From NCBI RefSeq assembly GCF_003367245.1, contig NZ_QRGR01000009.1, positions 62,001-126,000 on the forward strand: a stretch of DNA of 64,000 nucleotides, in the 5' to 3' direction. The translations under genes and the position numbers were made by a program. This document shows, piece by piece, positions 17,525-26,605 of the stretch. This DNA comes from Pontibacter diazotrophicus. GTDB lineage: Bacteria > Bacteroidota > Bacteroidia > Cytophagales > Hymenobacteraceae. The notes under the pieces are model-generated. The model ran no database searches and was not told where the DNA came from. It saw only the letters and a list, made by a program, of their open reading frames with translations. The first letter of the stretch is position 1. Each line of letters starts with the position of its first letter.

Positions 17525-18364
17525 ATGAGCATTTCTTATTCTATCAGGCACGCCACTCACCCCAACGACAGCAAAAGCTATGACACAGCCAAACTGCGTG
17601 AGACCTTTCTAATAGAAAACCTTTTTCAGGAAAACACTATTCAGGCAGTTTACACCATGCATGACCGCCTGATTGTAGGCGGTGCACAACCGGTAGAGCA
17701 GCCTTTAAAGCTGGAGACTCTCCCGACACTTCGTTCGGAGCATTTCCTGGACAGAAGGGAACTTGGCATCATCAATATAGGAGCCGAAAGTACGGTGTCG
17801 GTAGACGGCGACGTAATCACGCTTGCCAATAAGGAAGCGCTGTACGTTGGCAAAGGTGTAAAGGAAGTGGTGTTTCATCCGGCAGCTTCGGGTAAAACGC
17901 TCTTTTACTTTAACTCGGCACCGGCACACCACGCCTACCCTACCAAGAAAGTTTCGCTTGACGAGGCGGAGACAGTGGAGATGGGTTCTCTCGAAAACTC
18001 CAACCACCGCCTTATAAGGAAATTACTTATCAATTCTGTTGTGGAAACCTGCCAGCTGCAGATGGGCCTGACAGAACTACAGAAAGGAAGCGTGTGGAAC
18101 ACCATGCCGGCGCACACCCACGACAGGAGAATGGAAGCCTACCTGTACTTTGACCTGCCGGAAGACCAGGTGGTGTCGCACTTTATGGGAGAGCCACAGG
18201 AAACACGCCACCTGTTCGTTAAAAACAACCAAGCGGTCATCTCTCCGCCCTGGTCTATCCACAGCGGTGCCGGCACCTACAACTACTCCTTTATATGGGG
18301 AATGGCCGGTGAAAACCTGGACTACAACGACATGGACAAAGTGCAACCAGTGGATTTAAAGTAA
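17525..18364 (+). CDS. kduI: 4-deoxy-L-threo-5-hexosulose-uronate ketol-isomerase
   Basis: Converts 5-keto-4-deoxyuronate, which forms from the unsaturated galacturonate released by pectate lyases, to 2,5-diketo-3-deoxygluconate. The cupin-type protein is 279 residues from the ATG at 17525, the usual KduI length. The zinc site is visible as MPAHTHDRRMEAYLYFDL (two His and Glu) and the later WSIHSGAGTYNYSFIWG (His). The conserved segments IRHATHPNDSKSYDTAKLR and VGGAQPVEQPLKLE support the identity. It is the first gene of the catabolic operon, 5 bp before kduD. The cytoplasmic location fits the absence of a signal peptide. Confidence 0.96.
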   Translation: MSISYSIRHATHPNDSKSYDTAKLRETFLIENLFQENTIQAVYTMHDRLIVGGAQPVEQPLKLETLPTLRSEHFLDRRELGIINIGAESTVSVDGDVITLANKEALYVGKGVKEVVFHPAASGKTLFYFNSAPAHHAYPTKKVSLDEAETVEMGSLENSNHRLIRKLLINSVVETCQLQMGLTELQKGSVWNTMPAHTHDRRMEAYLYFDLPEDQVVSHFMGEPQETRHLFVKNNQAVISPPWSIHSGAGTYNYSFIWGMAGENLDYNDMDKVQPVDLK

Positions 18365-18369
18365 AGCGT

Positions 18370-19155
18370 ATGAAAAATTTATTTGATTTAACAGGACAGG
18401 TTGCCCTGATAACCGGCGCCACGCACGGCCTGGGAATGGCCATGGCCAAAGGGCTCGGCAAAGCAGGCGCCACACTGGTGATAAACGGCAACACGCCTGC
18501 CAAAATGGAAAAGGCGCTCGAAAACTACAGGCAAGAGGGCTATACCGTGCACGGCTACCTTTTCGACGTGACAGATGAGGCACAGGCTGCAGAGAATATC
18601 GCTCAGATAGAGCAGCAGATAGGCCCTATTGATATTCTGGTGAACAATGCCGGTATGATAAAAAGAGTGCCCGCCCTGGAAATGGAAGTGGCGGAATTCC
18701 GTAAAGTGTTAGACGTTGATGTGACAGGCCCGTTTATTATGAGTAAGCATGTGGCCCGCCACATGGTTGAACGAAGAAGGGGCAAGATTATAAACATCTG
18801 CTCTATGATGAGCGAACTGGGCCGCGACACGGTTTCGGCTTATGCGGCGGCTAAAGGCGGCTTAAAGATGCTGACGCGCAACCTGGCTACGGAGTGGGCA
18901 AAATACAACGTACAGGTAAACGGCATAGGCCCCGGTTACTTTGCAACAGATCAGACCGCTCCCATACGGGTAGACGGCCACCCTTTCAATGAGTTCATTA
19001 TCAACCGCACACCGGCGGGCCGCTGGGGCGACCCGGATGACCTGGAGGGAACCGCTATTTTCCTGGCAAGCAAGGCAAGCAACTTTGTGAACGGGCAGAT
19101 CATATATGTGGATGGCGGCATACTGGCCACCATCGGGAAGCCCAGCAATGAGTAA
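18370..19155 (+). CDS. kduD: 2-deoxy-D-gluconate 3-dehydrogenase / DKII reductase
   Basis: Reduces 2,5-diketo-3-deoxygluconate to 2-keto-3-deoxygluconate (KDG) with NAD(P)H. Short-chain dehydrogenase of 261 residues with the Rossmann motif ITGATHGLGMAMAKGLGKAG (Thr-Gly-x3-Gly-x-Gly), the NNAG motif (DILVNNAGMIKR) and the catalytic Ser and Tyr-x3-Lys (ICSMMSELGRD; SAYAAAKGG). The C-terminal DGGILATIGKPSNE is typical. It is directly coupled to kduI (5-bp gap), as in pectin loci generally. Other SDR substrates are possible in principle, but the pairing with kduI makes KduD nearly certain. Confidence 0.94.
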   Translation: MKNLFDLTGQVALITGATHGLGMAMAKGLGKAGATLVINGNTPAKMEKALENYRQEGYTVHGYLFDVTDEAQAAENIAQIEQQIGPIDILVNNAGMIKRVPALEMEVAEFRKVLDVDVTGPFIMSKHVARHMVERRRGKIINICSMMSELGRDTVSAYAAAKGGLKMLTRNLATEWAKYNVQVNGIGPGYFATDQTAPIRVDGHPFNEFIINRTPAGRWGDPDDLEGTAIFLASKASNFVNGQIIYVDGGILATIGKPSNE

Positions 19156-19192
19156 CAGCGAAGGCCCGGCGGCTCATTTATAAGTTAGGGAA

Positions 19193-20224
19193 ATGGAAAA
19201 TAAAACAAAAGTAACCATTCATGACATCGCAGAGAAGCTTAACATAACGGCTTCTACCGTATCGCGTGCCCTGAATAATAACCCAAGAATAAGTGAATTG
19301 ACGAGAAAGGCAGTCCTGAAGACGGCCAAGCAGCTAAACTATCAGCCAAATCATATTGCCGCCGCCCTGCGCCACGGCAAAAGCCACATCATTGGCATTA
19401 TAGTGCCAACCGCCGACAGAGCCTTCTTTTCCTCTGTGGTGAGAGGCATCGAGGACATGGCTAATAACCTGAACTACAAGGTGATTATCTGCCAGTCGTA
19501 CGACAACTACGAAAAGGAAATACAGACCATTGATGCGCTGCTCAGCGCCCGCGTGGATGGCATTATTGCTTCCATTGGCAAGAACACCGAAAATTTCGAC
19601 CACTTTAAGCGAATACAGGCAGAAGGAATCCCGCTGGTGCTGTTCGACCGCACCACCGATGCCCTGGAGGTGAGCCAGGTCATGATAGACGATTACCTGG
19701 GTGCCTACAAAGTGGTGGAGCATTTGATACAGCAGGGTTGCCGCCGCATTGCCCACTTCACCAGCCCTAAGAAAGTCAGTATCTTTAAAGAGCGCCTGCG
19801 AGGCTATAGTGATGCCCTCAGCGATTACGGTATTCCCTATGATGAGGAACTTGTAGTGCAAAGTAATCTACAGCTGGTTGATGGAAGGGAAAGCATGGAA
19901 AAGCTACTGAAGCTAAAGGAAAGGCCTGATGGTGTTTTTTCAGCCAGTGATTACGGTGCCATGGGTGCCATGCAGGTGCTGAAGGAGAACAAATTCAAGA
20001 TTCCGCAGGAAGTAGCCCTGGCGGGGTTCAGTAATGACCCGTTCACTTCCTTCACCGATCCGGCACTCACAACAGTAGACCAGTTTAGCATGACCATGGG
20101 TAAAAAAACAGCTGAAATTTTCTTCGAACAGCTGAAGTCTGGAAACAAGGAGGCTGTCCCACAAAAAATCGTGCTGAAGCCTGAGCTAATCATCCGGGAA
20201 TCATCTATGAAAAGAGGTGCCTGA
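19193..20224 (+). CDS. LacI-family transcriptional regulator of the pectin locus
   Basis: 343-residue DNA-binding regulator. The N-terminal helix-turn-helix (VTIHDIAEKLNITASTVSRA, residues about 7-26) and hinge helix (NYQPNHIAAALRHGKS) are standard, followed by a periplasmic-binding-protein-like effector domain (IGIIVPTADRAFFSSVVRGIE; LVLFDRTTD; GVFSASDYGAMGAMQVL). It is encoded inside the kdu/uxa operon, 37 bp after kduD, so it would regulate its own synthesis. Three LacI-type palindromes in the locus (4899, 17285, 17493) are the likely targets. The inducer is unknown; KDG or a diketo-uronate is a reasonable guess. It is not a close KdgR (IclR-type) relative. Confidence 0.92.
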   Translation: MENKTKVTIHDIAEKLNITASTVSRALNNNPRISELTRKAVLKTAKQLNYQPNHIAAALRHGKSHIIGIIVPTADRAFFSSVVRGIEDMANNLNYKVIICQSYDNYEKEIQTIDALLSARVDGIIASIGKNTENFDHFKRIQAEGIPLVLFDRTTDALEVSQVMIDDYLGAYKVVEHLIQQGCRRIAHFTSPKKVSIFKERLRGYSDALSDYGIPYDEELVVQSNLQLVDGRESMEKLLKLKERPDGVFSASDYGAMGAMQVLKENKFKIPQEVALAGFSNDPFTSFTDPALTTVDQFSMTMGKKTAEIFFEQLKSGNKEAVPQKIVLKPELIIRESSMKRGA

Positions 20225-20276
20225 ATTTTACTATTAAGTTCACCTGTAGGTGAAAATATACAGCTTCCTGTCCAAA

Positions 20277-20282
20277 AGGAGG
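20277..20282 (+). promoter_or_regulatory. Shine-Dalgarno-like site in front of uxaB
   Basis: AGGAGG followed by six bases (TATAAT) and ATG at 20289. Such a complete SD site stands out in this window, where most genes lack one. It is the reason for preferring 20289 over the in-frame ATGs at 20250 and 20352. Confidence 0.5.
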
Positions 20283-20288
20283 TATAAT

Positions 20289-21785
20289 ATGATCTATGAC
20301 AGCAGTGGTTTGCCAGATCAAGAAAGCAGCGAACCGCAGAAACCTGAAATTATGAAGCCTTTAAACAGACAAACAGCCGGTATAACAGTCCAGCGGCCGG
20401 TAAAAGTACTACAGTACGGCGAAGGCAATTTCCTACGGGGCTTTGTAGACTGGATGATTGATGTACTGAACGAAAAAACAGACTTCAACGGCGCTGTTGA
20501 CGTGGTGCAGCCAAGAGACCGCCACAGAACAACGATCAAAGCCCTCAAACAGCAGGATGGCCTGTTTCATGTGCTGCTGAACGGCATAAAAGGCGGAAAA
20601 CCTACCCAGGAGAAGCGACTGATCAGCTGCATTGCCAGCGCCCTGAACCCTTACGATGATTACGCTGCTTACCTGAAGCGTGGCGAAAACCCGGATCTGC
20701 AATTCATCTTTTCAAACACCACAGAGGCGGGCATCGCCTATGATGAGAACGATAAGAGTGCCCGCACCATTTCAACCAGCTTTCCGGGTAAACTGACGGC
20801 TTTGCTATACCACCGGTTTCAGCACTTTAAGGGAGCACCGGACAAAGGTCTGACTGTAATCCCCACCGAACTGATAGAAAAAAACGGGGAGGCTTTAAAA
20901 CACATCGTCCTGCAGTACGCCAGTACATGGAACCTTCCTGAAGACTTCAGTAGCTGGGTGAATGATAGCATTATCTTCTGCAATACACTGGTAGACCGTA
21001 TCGTGCCCGGATACCCGCAGGAAACCATTAAAGAAGTACAGGAGGAGCTTGGGTACGAGGACCAATTAGTGGTAACAGCAGAGCCTTATCACCTTCTGGT
21101 GATAGAAGCCCCTGCGTCTGTTAAAAAAGCGCTCCCTACAGAGGAAGCTGGCTTGCAGGTAAAGTTTGTTTCAGACCTTACGCCTTACCGCACCAGCAAA
21201 GTGCGCATCCTGAATGGCGCCCATACCACTTTAGTACCCGTTGCTTACCTGCACGGGCTAAGAACAGTGCGTGAAGCAGTAGAGGATGAACACACAGGAA
21301 AGTTTATCAGAGAAGCTATATCCGAAGAGATTATTCCAACATTGGATTTGCCAAAGGAGGAGTTAGAGCAGTTTGCGAACGATGTGATTGAGCGGTTCCA
21401 GAACCCTTTTATCCGGCACGAGCTTATTGCTATCGCGTTGAATGCTGTCTCTAAGTATAAGGTGCGCGTGCTTCCGTCGGTGCTGGAATACCATAAGCGA
21501 ACAGGAAAGCTTCCTGAGCGGCTGCTGCACTCCCTGGCTGCCCTTATCCTGTTTTACAAGGGCGAGTGGGCCGGAAAGAACATCCTGCTGAACGATGCGC
21601 CGGAGGTACTCAGCTTTTTCAGGGAGACGTGGCTACAGCACGATGCACCGGAGGTAGTGGAGGCAGTCCTTTCCAATACGAACCTTTGGGATACTGACTT
21701 AACAAAAATAGAGGGTTTAACAGCCCTGGTTACAGAACAAGTAAAACACCTGCAGCAATCAGAACACACGGTGACTTCTAATTAA
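20289..21785 (+). CDS. uxaB: Tagaturonate reductase (altronate oxidoreductase)
   Basis: Reduces D-tagaturonate to D-altronate with NADH in the galacturonate pathway. It is a polyol/mannitol-type dehydrogenase of 498 residues from 20289. An in-frame ATG at 20352 (MKPLNRQTAG) is where similarity to the family would normally begin, so the first 21 residues may not be translated. The nucleotide-binding N-terminus (VLQYGEGNFLRGFVDWMIDV) and the catalytic-domain pattern SKVRILNGAHTTLVPVAYL are distinctive. Tagaturonate reductase is preferred over fructuronate reductase by context, with UxaC directly downstream. Altronate dehydratase (UxaA), needed for the next step, is not in this window. Confidence 0.9.
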   Translation: MIYDSSGLPDQESSEPQKPEIMKPLNRQTAGITVQRPVKVLQYGEGNFLRGFVDWMIDVLNEKTDFNGAVDVVQPRDRHRTTIKALKQQDGLFHVLLNGIKGGKPTQEKRLISCIASALNPYDDYAAYLKRGENPDLQFIFSNTTEAGIAYDENDKSARTISTSFPGKLTALLYHRFQHFKGAPDKGLTVIPTELIEKNGEALKHIVLQYASTWNLPEDFSSWVNDSIIFCNTLVDRIVPGYPQETIKEVQEELGYEDQLVVTAEPYHLLVIEAPASVKKALPTEEAGLQVKFVSDLTPYRTSKVRILNGAHTTLVPVAYLHGLRTVREAVEDEHTGKFIREAISEEIIPTLDLPKEELEQFANDVIERFQNPFIRHELIAIALNAVSKYKVRVLPSVLEYHKRTGKLPERLLHSLAALILFYKGEWAGKNILLNDAPEVLSFFRETWLQHDAPEVVEAVLSNTNLWDTDLTKIEGLTALVTEQVKHLQQSEHTVTSN

Positions 21786-21833
21786 TTTGTCAGGAATAGC
21801 ACTTATATTGTCATCTAACAATAAATTACAAAT

Positions 21834-23234
21834 ATGTCTTTCTTAGACGATAATTTTCTTCTACAGACAAAAACAGCACAACGCCTATATCATGAGCATG
21901 CCAAGGCAATGCCCATTATTGACTACCATTGCCACCTGTCGCCAGAGGCCATTGCTTCCGACAGGAAATTCGACAACCTCACCCAGATATGGTTAGAAGG
22001 CGACCACTATAAATGGCGCGCCATGCGCACCAACGGCATACCGGAGCGATATTGCACCGGCGATGCCGACGATTACGCCAAGTTTGAGAAGTGGGCCCAG
22101 ACGGTTCCTTACACGGTTCGCAACCCCCTGTACCACTGGACGCACATGGAACTGAAAAGACCATTCGGGGTAGAGAAAATTTTGAAGCATGAAACGGCAA
22201 GGGAAATCTACAACACCTGCACCGATATGCTGCAGTCAGACGAATACAGTGTCAGAAGCATCCTACACCAGATGAAGGTGGAGGTTATCTGCACCACCGA
22301 TGACCCGACAGATACGTTAGAGCACCACCAGAAAATAAAGGCCGATGACTTCGGTATCCAGGTGCTGCCCACTTTCAGGTGCGATAAAATACTGGCTATT
22401 GAAAGCCCGGATGTTTTCCTGCCATACCTCGAGCAACTCGAAGAATCCTCCGGTGTTTCTATCAGCAACTTTCAGCAACTGCTGGATGCCCTGAAGCAGC
22501 GGCATGACTTCTTCCACGAGCAGGGTTGCCGCCTCTCCGACCATGGCCTGAACACCATGTATGCAGCCGACTATACGGATGAGGAGATAAAGAACATCTT
22601 TCAAAAGGCCTTGCAGAAACAAACGCTTACAGAGGAGGAAGCGCTGAAGTTTAAATCTGCGATGCTGGTACACATGGCCCTGCTCGACCACTCCAAAAAC
22701 TGGACACAGCAGTTCCACCTGGGCGCGCTCCGCAACAACAATACCCGCATGATGCGTGAACTAGGCCCGGACACAGGCTTCGACTCCATCGGTGATTTTG
22801 GCGTGGCCGAGCCGCTCTCTCGGTTTTTAGACAAACTGGATAATTCAGACCAGCTGGCAAAAACCATTCTGTATAACCTGAACCCAAGCCAGAACGAGCT
22901 ATTCGCCACCATGATCGGTAACTTCAACGATGGCAGCACACCTGGCAAAATACAGTTTGGCTCGGCCTGGTGGTTCCTCGATCAGAAAGACGGCATGGAG
23001 AAGCAGATGAATGCCCTCTCTAACATGGGCCTGCTGAGCCGCTTTGTGGGTATGCTCACTGATTCCAGGAGCTTTTTATCTTACCCTAGGCACGAGTACT
23101 TCAGAAGGATATTGTGTAACCTGATTGGCAACGACGTGGAAAACGGCGAATTGCCAGCTAGCGAGATGGAGTGGCTTGGCCAGCTAGTAGAAAACATTTC
23201 CTACCACAACGCTAAATCTTACTTCGGTTTCTGA
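21834..23234 (+). CDS. uxaC: Uronate isomerase (glucuronate/galacturonate isomerase)
   Basis: Interconverts D-galacturonate and D-tagaturonate (also glucuronate and fructuronate), the entry step for saturated uronates. It is 466 residues, the usual UxaC length, in the amidohydrolase-like superfamily. The metal-binding start MPIIDYHCHLSPEAIASDR (His-x-His) is plain, as are the conserved segments EVICTTDDPTDTLEHH, FHLGALRNNNTRM and the late LTDSRSFLSYPRHEYFRRIL. It lies 48 bp after uxaB and 1 bp before kdgK. The protein is cytoplasmic, with no signal peptide. Confidence 0.96.
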   Translation: MSFLDDNFLLQTKTAQRLYHEHAKAMPIIDYHCHLSPEAIASDRKFDNLTQIWLEGDHYKWRAMRTNGIPERYCTGDADDYAKFEKWAQTVPYTVRNPLYHWTHMELKRPFGVEKILKHETAREIYNTCTDMLQSDEYSVRSILHQMKVEVICTTDDPTDTLEHHQKIKADDFGIQVLPTFRCDKILAIESPDVFLPYLEQLEESSGVSISNFQQLLDALKQRHDFFHEQGCRLSDHGLNTMYAADYTDEEIKNIFQKALQKQTLTEEEALKFKSAMLVHMALLDHSKNWTQQFHLGALRNNNTRMMRELGPDTGFDSIGDFGVAEPLSRFLDKLDNSDQLAKTILYNLNPSQNELFATMIGNFNDGSTPGKIQFGSAWWFLDQKDGMEKQMNALSNMGLLSRFVGMLTDSRSFLSYPRHEYFRRILCNLIGNDVENGELPASEMEWLGQLVENISYHNAKSYFGF

Positions 23235-23235
23235 T

Positions 23236-24249
23236 ATGAATAAAAAGGTTATCACCTTCGGAGAAATCATGCTCAGGTTATCCACGCCTGACTACGCACG
23301 CATCGTACAATCCACACATTTTGATGCCACCTATGGCGGCGGCGAGGCGAATGTGGCGGTATCACTGGCCCAGTTGGGCATCAACGCCGGGCACGTTACC
23401 CGCTTTCCGGACAATGAACTGGGCAAGGCTGCCACCAACCTGCTAAGAAAATACGGCGTGGATACGCAGCACATCATCTACGGCGGCGACCGGATCGGCA
23501 TTTACTTCCTGGAGACAGGTGCCAGTGTGCGGCCCAGCAAAGTAGTGTACGACCGCAGTTACTCTGCTTTTGCGAGCCTGGAGCCGGATATGATTGACTG
23601 GGATGAAGTATTTGCCGATGCAGGCTGGTTCCACTGGACAGGCATTACGCCTGCCATCTCTGCCGGTGCCGCAGTCTGCTGCAAAAAGGCCATCGAGGTA
23701 GCCAATCAAAAAGGCCTGACCGTTTCTGCCGATATCAATTACAGGAAGAACTTGTGGCAGTACGGCAAAACAGCGTCTGATGTCATGCCCGAATTGATTG
23801 AGGGCTGCGACATCATTGTGTCCGGTAAGGGCGATGCCAAAGACATCCTCGGCATCAGGCCACAGGAGTCTGGTGGCAATGAACTTGCCTCTGTGTTCAT
23901 CCAGATTATGGAGCGCTTCCCGAAAATAAAGAAGATTGTTAACACCACCCGCGGCTCTGTTAGCGCCACGCACAACACCCTTTCCGGTATGCTCTGGGAT
24001 GGCCAGCAGATGCTGGAGACACAGACATACGACATCAACCCGATCATTGACAGAATAGGTGGCGGAGATGCTTTTATGGCTGGTTTCATTTATGGCCAGC
24101 TCGCCTACCAGGACGACCAGAAGGCACTGGATTTCGGCGTAGCCGCATCGGTGCTGAAGCACACTATACAGGAGGATGCGAACCTGGCTACTGTGGAGGA
24201 GGTAGAGGCGCTCTTAAACGGCGATACCTCCGGCAGGCTCGTACGGTAG
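23236..24249 (+). CDS. kdgK: 2-keto-3-deoxygluconate kinase
   Basis: Phosphorylates KDG to KDPG with ATP, where the KduD and altronate branches meet. PfkB-family carbohydrate kinase of 337 residues. N-terminal GEIMLRLSTPDYARIVQ and substrate-loop TYGGGEANVAVSLAQLG, and the C-terminal anion hole/catalytic motif DRIGGGDAFMAGFIYGQL with the catalytic Asp, are all present. The start lies one base after the uxaC stop, so translation is coupled. The order uxaC, kdgK, kdgA makes KDG the likely substrate rather than another sugar. Confidence 0.94.
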   Translation: MNKKVITFGEIMLRLSTPDYARIVQSTHFDATYGGGEANVAVSLAQLGINAGHVTRFPDNELGKAATNLLRKYGVDTQHIIYGGDRIGIYFLETGASVRPSKVVYDRSYSAFASLEPDMIDWDEVFADAGWFHWTGITPAISAGAAVCCKKAIEVANQKGLTVSADINYRKNLWQYGKTASDVMPELIEGCDIIVSGKGDAKDILGIRPQESGGNELASVFIQIMERFPKIKKIVNTTRGSVSATHNTLSGMLWDGQQMLETQTYDINPIIDRIGGGDAFMAGFIYGQLAYQDDQKALDFGVAASVLKHTIQEDANLATVEEVEALLNGDTSGRLVR

Positions 24250-24284
24250 TTTTTATATTTTAAGACGTAACTGATTCATCAACC

Positions 24285-24959
24285 ATGGCTAAATTTAGCA
24301 GAATAGAAGTAGCATTGAAAATGGCAGAAACAGGCATGGTGCCTGTCTTTTACCATGCTGAGATAGAAGTGTGCAGGCAGGTAATGGAAGCCTGCTATAA
24401 GGCGGGTGTCCGGGTATTTGAATTCACCAACCGGGGCGACTTTGCCCATGAGATTTTTGCGCAGCTGGTAAAGCACGCCCGTGCCTCCTTCCCGGAAATG
24501 ATGCTGGGAGCAGGCTCTGTAGTGGACGCTCCTACGGCTGGCTTGTACATCCAGTCCGGTGCCGATTTTATTGTGTCGCCGGTTCTGAACCCGGATGTGG
24601 CGGTTGTCTGCAACAGGCGCAAAATCATGTGGGCACCGGGATGTGCTACCCTGTCGGAAATCTCGAAAGCAGAGGAACTGGGCGCTGAAGTGGTAAAGAT
24701 TTTCCCTGCCCAGCAGGTAGGCGGACCCGACTACGTGGCTGCTATCAAAGGGCCCTGCCCTTGGTCGAGCATTATGCCGACAGGCGGCGTGGAGCCGAAG
24801 GAAGAAAACCTGAGAGCCTGGTTTGCGGCCGGCGTGCATTGCGTGGGCATGGGTTCTCAGCTCATCAGCAAAGACCTTATCGCCTCGCAGAACTATGCGA
24901 AACTGGAAGAACTGACACGCACCGCACTGGAAACCATCAGAAAAGTAAGAGCTAAATAA
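24285..24959 (+). CDS. kdgA: 2-keto-3-deoxy-6-phosphogluconate aldolase
   Basis: Splits KDPG into pyruvate and glyceraldehyde-3-phosphate, the last step of the pathway. Class I aldolase of 224 residues (KHG/KDPG family). The Schiff-base Lys is in AEVVKIFPAQQVGGPDYVAA, followed by the phosphate-binding MPTGGVEPKEENLRAWFAAG and GMGSQL. A conserved FEFTNRGDF segment lies near the N-terminus. Its stop overlaps the dctP start by one base (TAATG), so the aldolase and the transporter are one transcript. Confidence 0.95.
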   Translation: MAKFSRIEVALKMAETGMVPVFYHAEIEVCRQVMEACYKAGVRVFEFTNRGDFAHEIFAQLVKHARASFPEMMLGAGSVVDAPTAGLYIQSGADFIVSPVLNPDVAVVCNRRKIMWAPGCATLSEISKAEELGAEVVKIFPAQQVGGPDYVAAIKGPCPWSSIMPTGGVEPKEENLRAWFAAGVHCVGMGSQLISKDLIASQNYAKLEELTRTALETIRKVRAK

Positions 24960-26011
24960 TGCAGCACCACCACTACCTTTCCCCCCGAACAAACAGGCCG
25001 CTTTACAGGCATGTGCTGCTGTGCGTGGCAATGCTCCTGCTGCTGCTTACACACACCTCCTGCAAAGAAATCTCTCAAACAAAGGAGATTAAACTGGCGC
25101 ATAGCCTGGAGGTGTCGCACCCGGTGCACATTGCCATGCTGCATATGGCCGAGAGGGTAAAGGAAACATCCGGTGGCAAAATGACGATAGGCATTTACCC
25201 CAACTCGCAGCTTGGCAGTGAGCGGGAGTCGGTGGAGCTGCTGCAGATTGGTAGCTTGGGCATGACGAAAGTGTCCGTCGCTACCATGGAAAGTTTCTCC
25301 CCTAACTTCAAGGTGCTGAGCTTGCCATACATCTTCCAGGACAAAACACATTACTACAATGTGCTGGATGGCGAGATTGGAGCAGACCTCCTGACAGAGG
25401 GAGAGCAGTACTGGCTCCGTGGCCTCACCTACTATGATGCCGGGAGCCGCAGCTTTTACACCTCCAAAAAACCTGTTACCAAGCCCAGCGACCTGCGAGG
25501 GCTAAAGGTAAGGGTACTGCCCAGCAACACAGCCATTGCTATGATTAATATGTTCGGAGGAGCCGCAACGCCTATCTCCACCGGGGAGATATACACAGCC
25601 ATTCAGCAGGGCGTGGTGGATGGTGCCGAGAACAACCCTCCTACTTTTTACCTCTCGCGCCACTACGAAGTAGCAAAGCATTACTCCATAAACGAGCACA
25701 CGATGGTGCCTGACATCCTGCTCATCAGCACCAGGGTGTGGGAAGATTTAACGCCGCAGGAGCAGCAGTGGCTACAGGAGGCGGCAGACGAATCGGCGGT
25801 GGTGCAGCGGGAGCTATGGCAGGAGGCTGAGGAGGAAGCGCTGAGAGAAGTGAAGAAGGCAGGCGTTGAAGTAACTTACCCGGACAAGGAGCCTTTTGCC
25901 AAAATAGTAGAGCCCATGTACGAGAGCTTCAAAAATGAGCCGGAGGTATATACCCTCATCCAGCGAATACGTGCTGCTGAAAAGCAGACAGCTGCGCAAG
26001 ACAACAAATAG
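24959..26011 (+). CDS. dctP: TRAP transporter substrate-binding lipoprotein, DctP family
   Basis: Periplasmic solute receptor of the TRAP system, 350 residues. The N-terminus has an extended basic/His-rich head, a hydrophobic stretch and a Cys at about residue 35 (THTSCKE), which suggests a lipoprotein rather than the usual soluble receptor. Family features: LAHSLEVSHPVHIAMLHMAE, NSQLGSERESVELLQIGSLG, and the carboxylate-binding Arg in GLKVRVLPSNTAIAMINMFG. IYTAIQQGVVDGAENNPPTF and YEVAKHYSINEHTMVPDILL follow. Position behind kdgA makes galacturonate or unsaturated digalacturonate likely ligands (inferred). A TRAP receptor in a Bacteroidota pectin locus is less common than an ExuT-type MFS permease. 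Confidence 0.93.
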   Translation: MQHHHYLSPRTNRPLYRHVLLCVAMLLLLLTHTSCKEISQTKEIKLAHSLEVSHPVHIAMLHMAERVKETSGGKMTIGIYPNSQLGSERESVELLQIGSLGMTKVSVATMESFSPNFKVLSLPYIFQDKTHYYNVLDGEIGADLLTEGEQYWLRGLTYYDAGSRSFYTSKKPVTKPSDLRGLKVRVLPSNTAIAMINMFGGAATPISTGEIYTAIQQGVVDGAENNPPTFYLSRHYEVAKHYSINEHTMVPDILLISTRVWEDLTPQEQQWLQEAADESAVVQRELWQEAEEEALREVKKAGVEVTYPDKEPFAKIVEPMYESFKNEPEVYTLIQRIRAAEKQTAAQDNK

Positions 26012-26031
26012 ACAGACAAAACACAGCTGAC

Positions 26032-26526
26032 ATGAAGTTTAGACAAAGGCTTGACAGTACCCTATATTGGTTACTGGTTATACTGATGGGGACAATGGTG
26101 CTGAACGTACTCTGGCAGGTAGGCTCCCGGTTTATCTTGAGGTCGCCAAGCTCCATTACGGATGAATTAGCCCGGTTCCTTCTTATTTGGGTCAGCCTTC
26201 TGGGAGCCAGCTATGTAACAGGCAGAAAGATGCACCTAGCCATCGACATTCTTCCTTCTAAGCTGGAAGGCAAAAAGCAACGCAACCTGAATGTGCTGAT
26301 AAATGTATTGGTGGCTGTCTTTGCCTTGTTTGCGATGGTGTGGGGCGGTATAAAGCTTGTCTACATCACGCTCACCTTAAACCAAACCTCCGCCTCCCTT
26401 AATGTTCCGCTCGGGTACGTTTACCTGGTGGTGCCGCTGAGCGGGCTCATCATCATCTATTACAGCATCATGAACCTCACGGAGAAACCCGAGGACCCGG
26501 TGGAGCTAGGTAAGGAGATAGCTTAG
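26032..26526 (+). CDS. dctQ: TRAP transporter small permease, DctQ family
   Basis: Small membrane subunit of the TRAP transporter, 164 residues with four predicted membrane helices (about residues 9-30, 44-65, 84-108 and 121-145). The DctQ signature is visible in VLWQVGSRFIL, SSITDELARFLLIWVSLLG and TGRKMHLAIDIL. It starts 20 bp after dctP and is followed after 79 bp by the large permease. It partners DctM in the inner membrane and is needed for Na+-driven uptake. No fusion of Q and M is present here, so this is the standard three-gene type. Confidence 0.93.
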   Translation: MKFRQRLDSTLYWLLVILMGTMVLNVLWQVGSRFILRSPSSITDELARFLLIWVSLLGASYVTGRKMHLAIDILPSKLEGKKQRNLNVLINVLVAVFALFAMVWGGIKLVYITLTLNQTSASLNVPLGYVYLVVPLSGLIIIYYSIMNLTEKPEDPVELGKEIA

Positions 26527-26605
26527 AGTCTGTTTACAGCTCCATCATACATAACAATTCATTTATTCTACCGGCCGGCAGGCTTCTCACCACATACAGG
26601 CTTAC

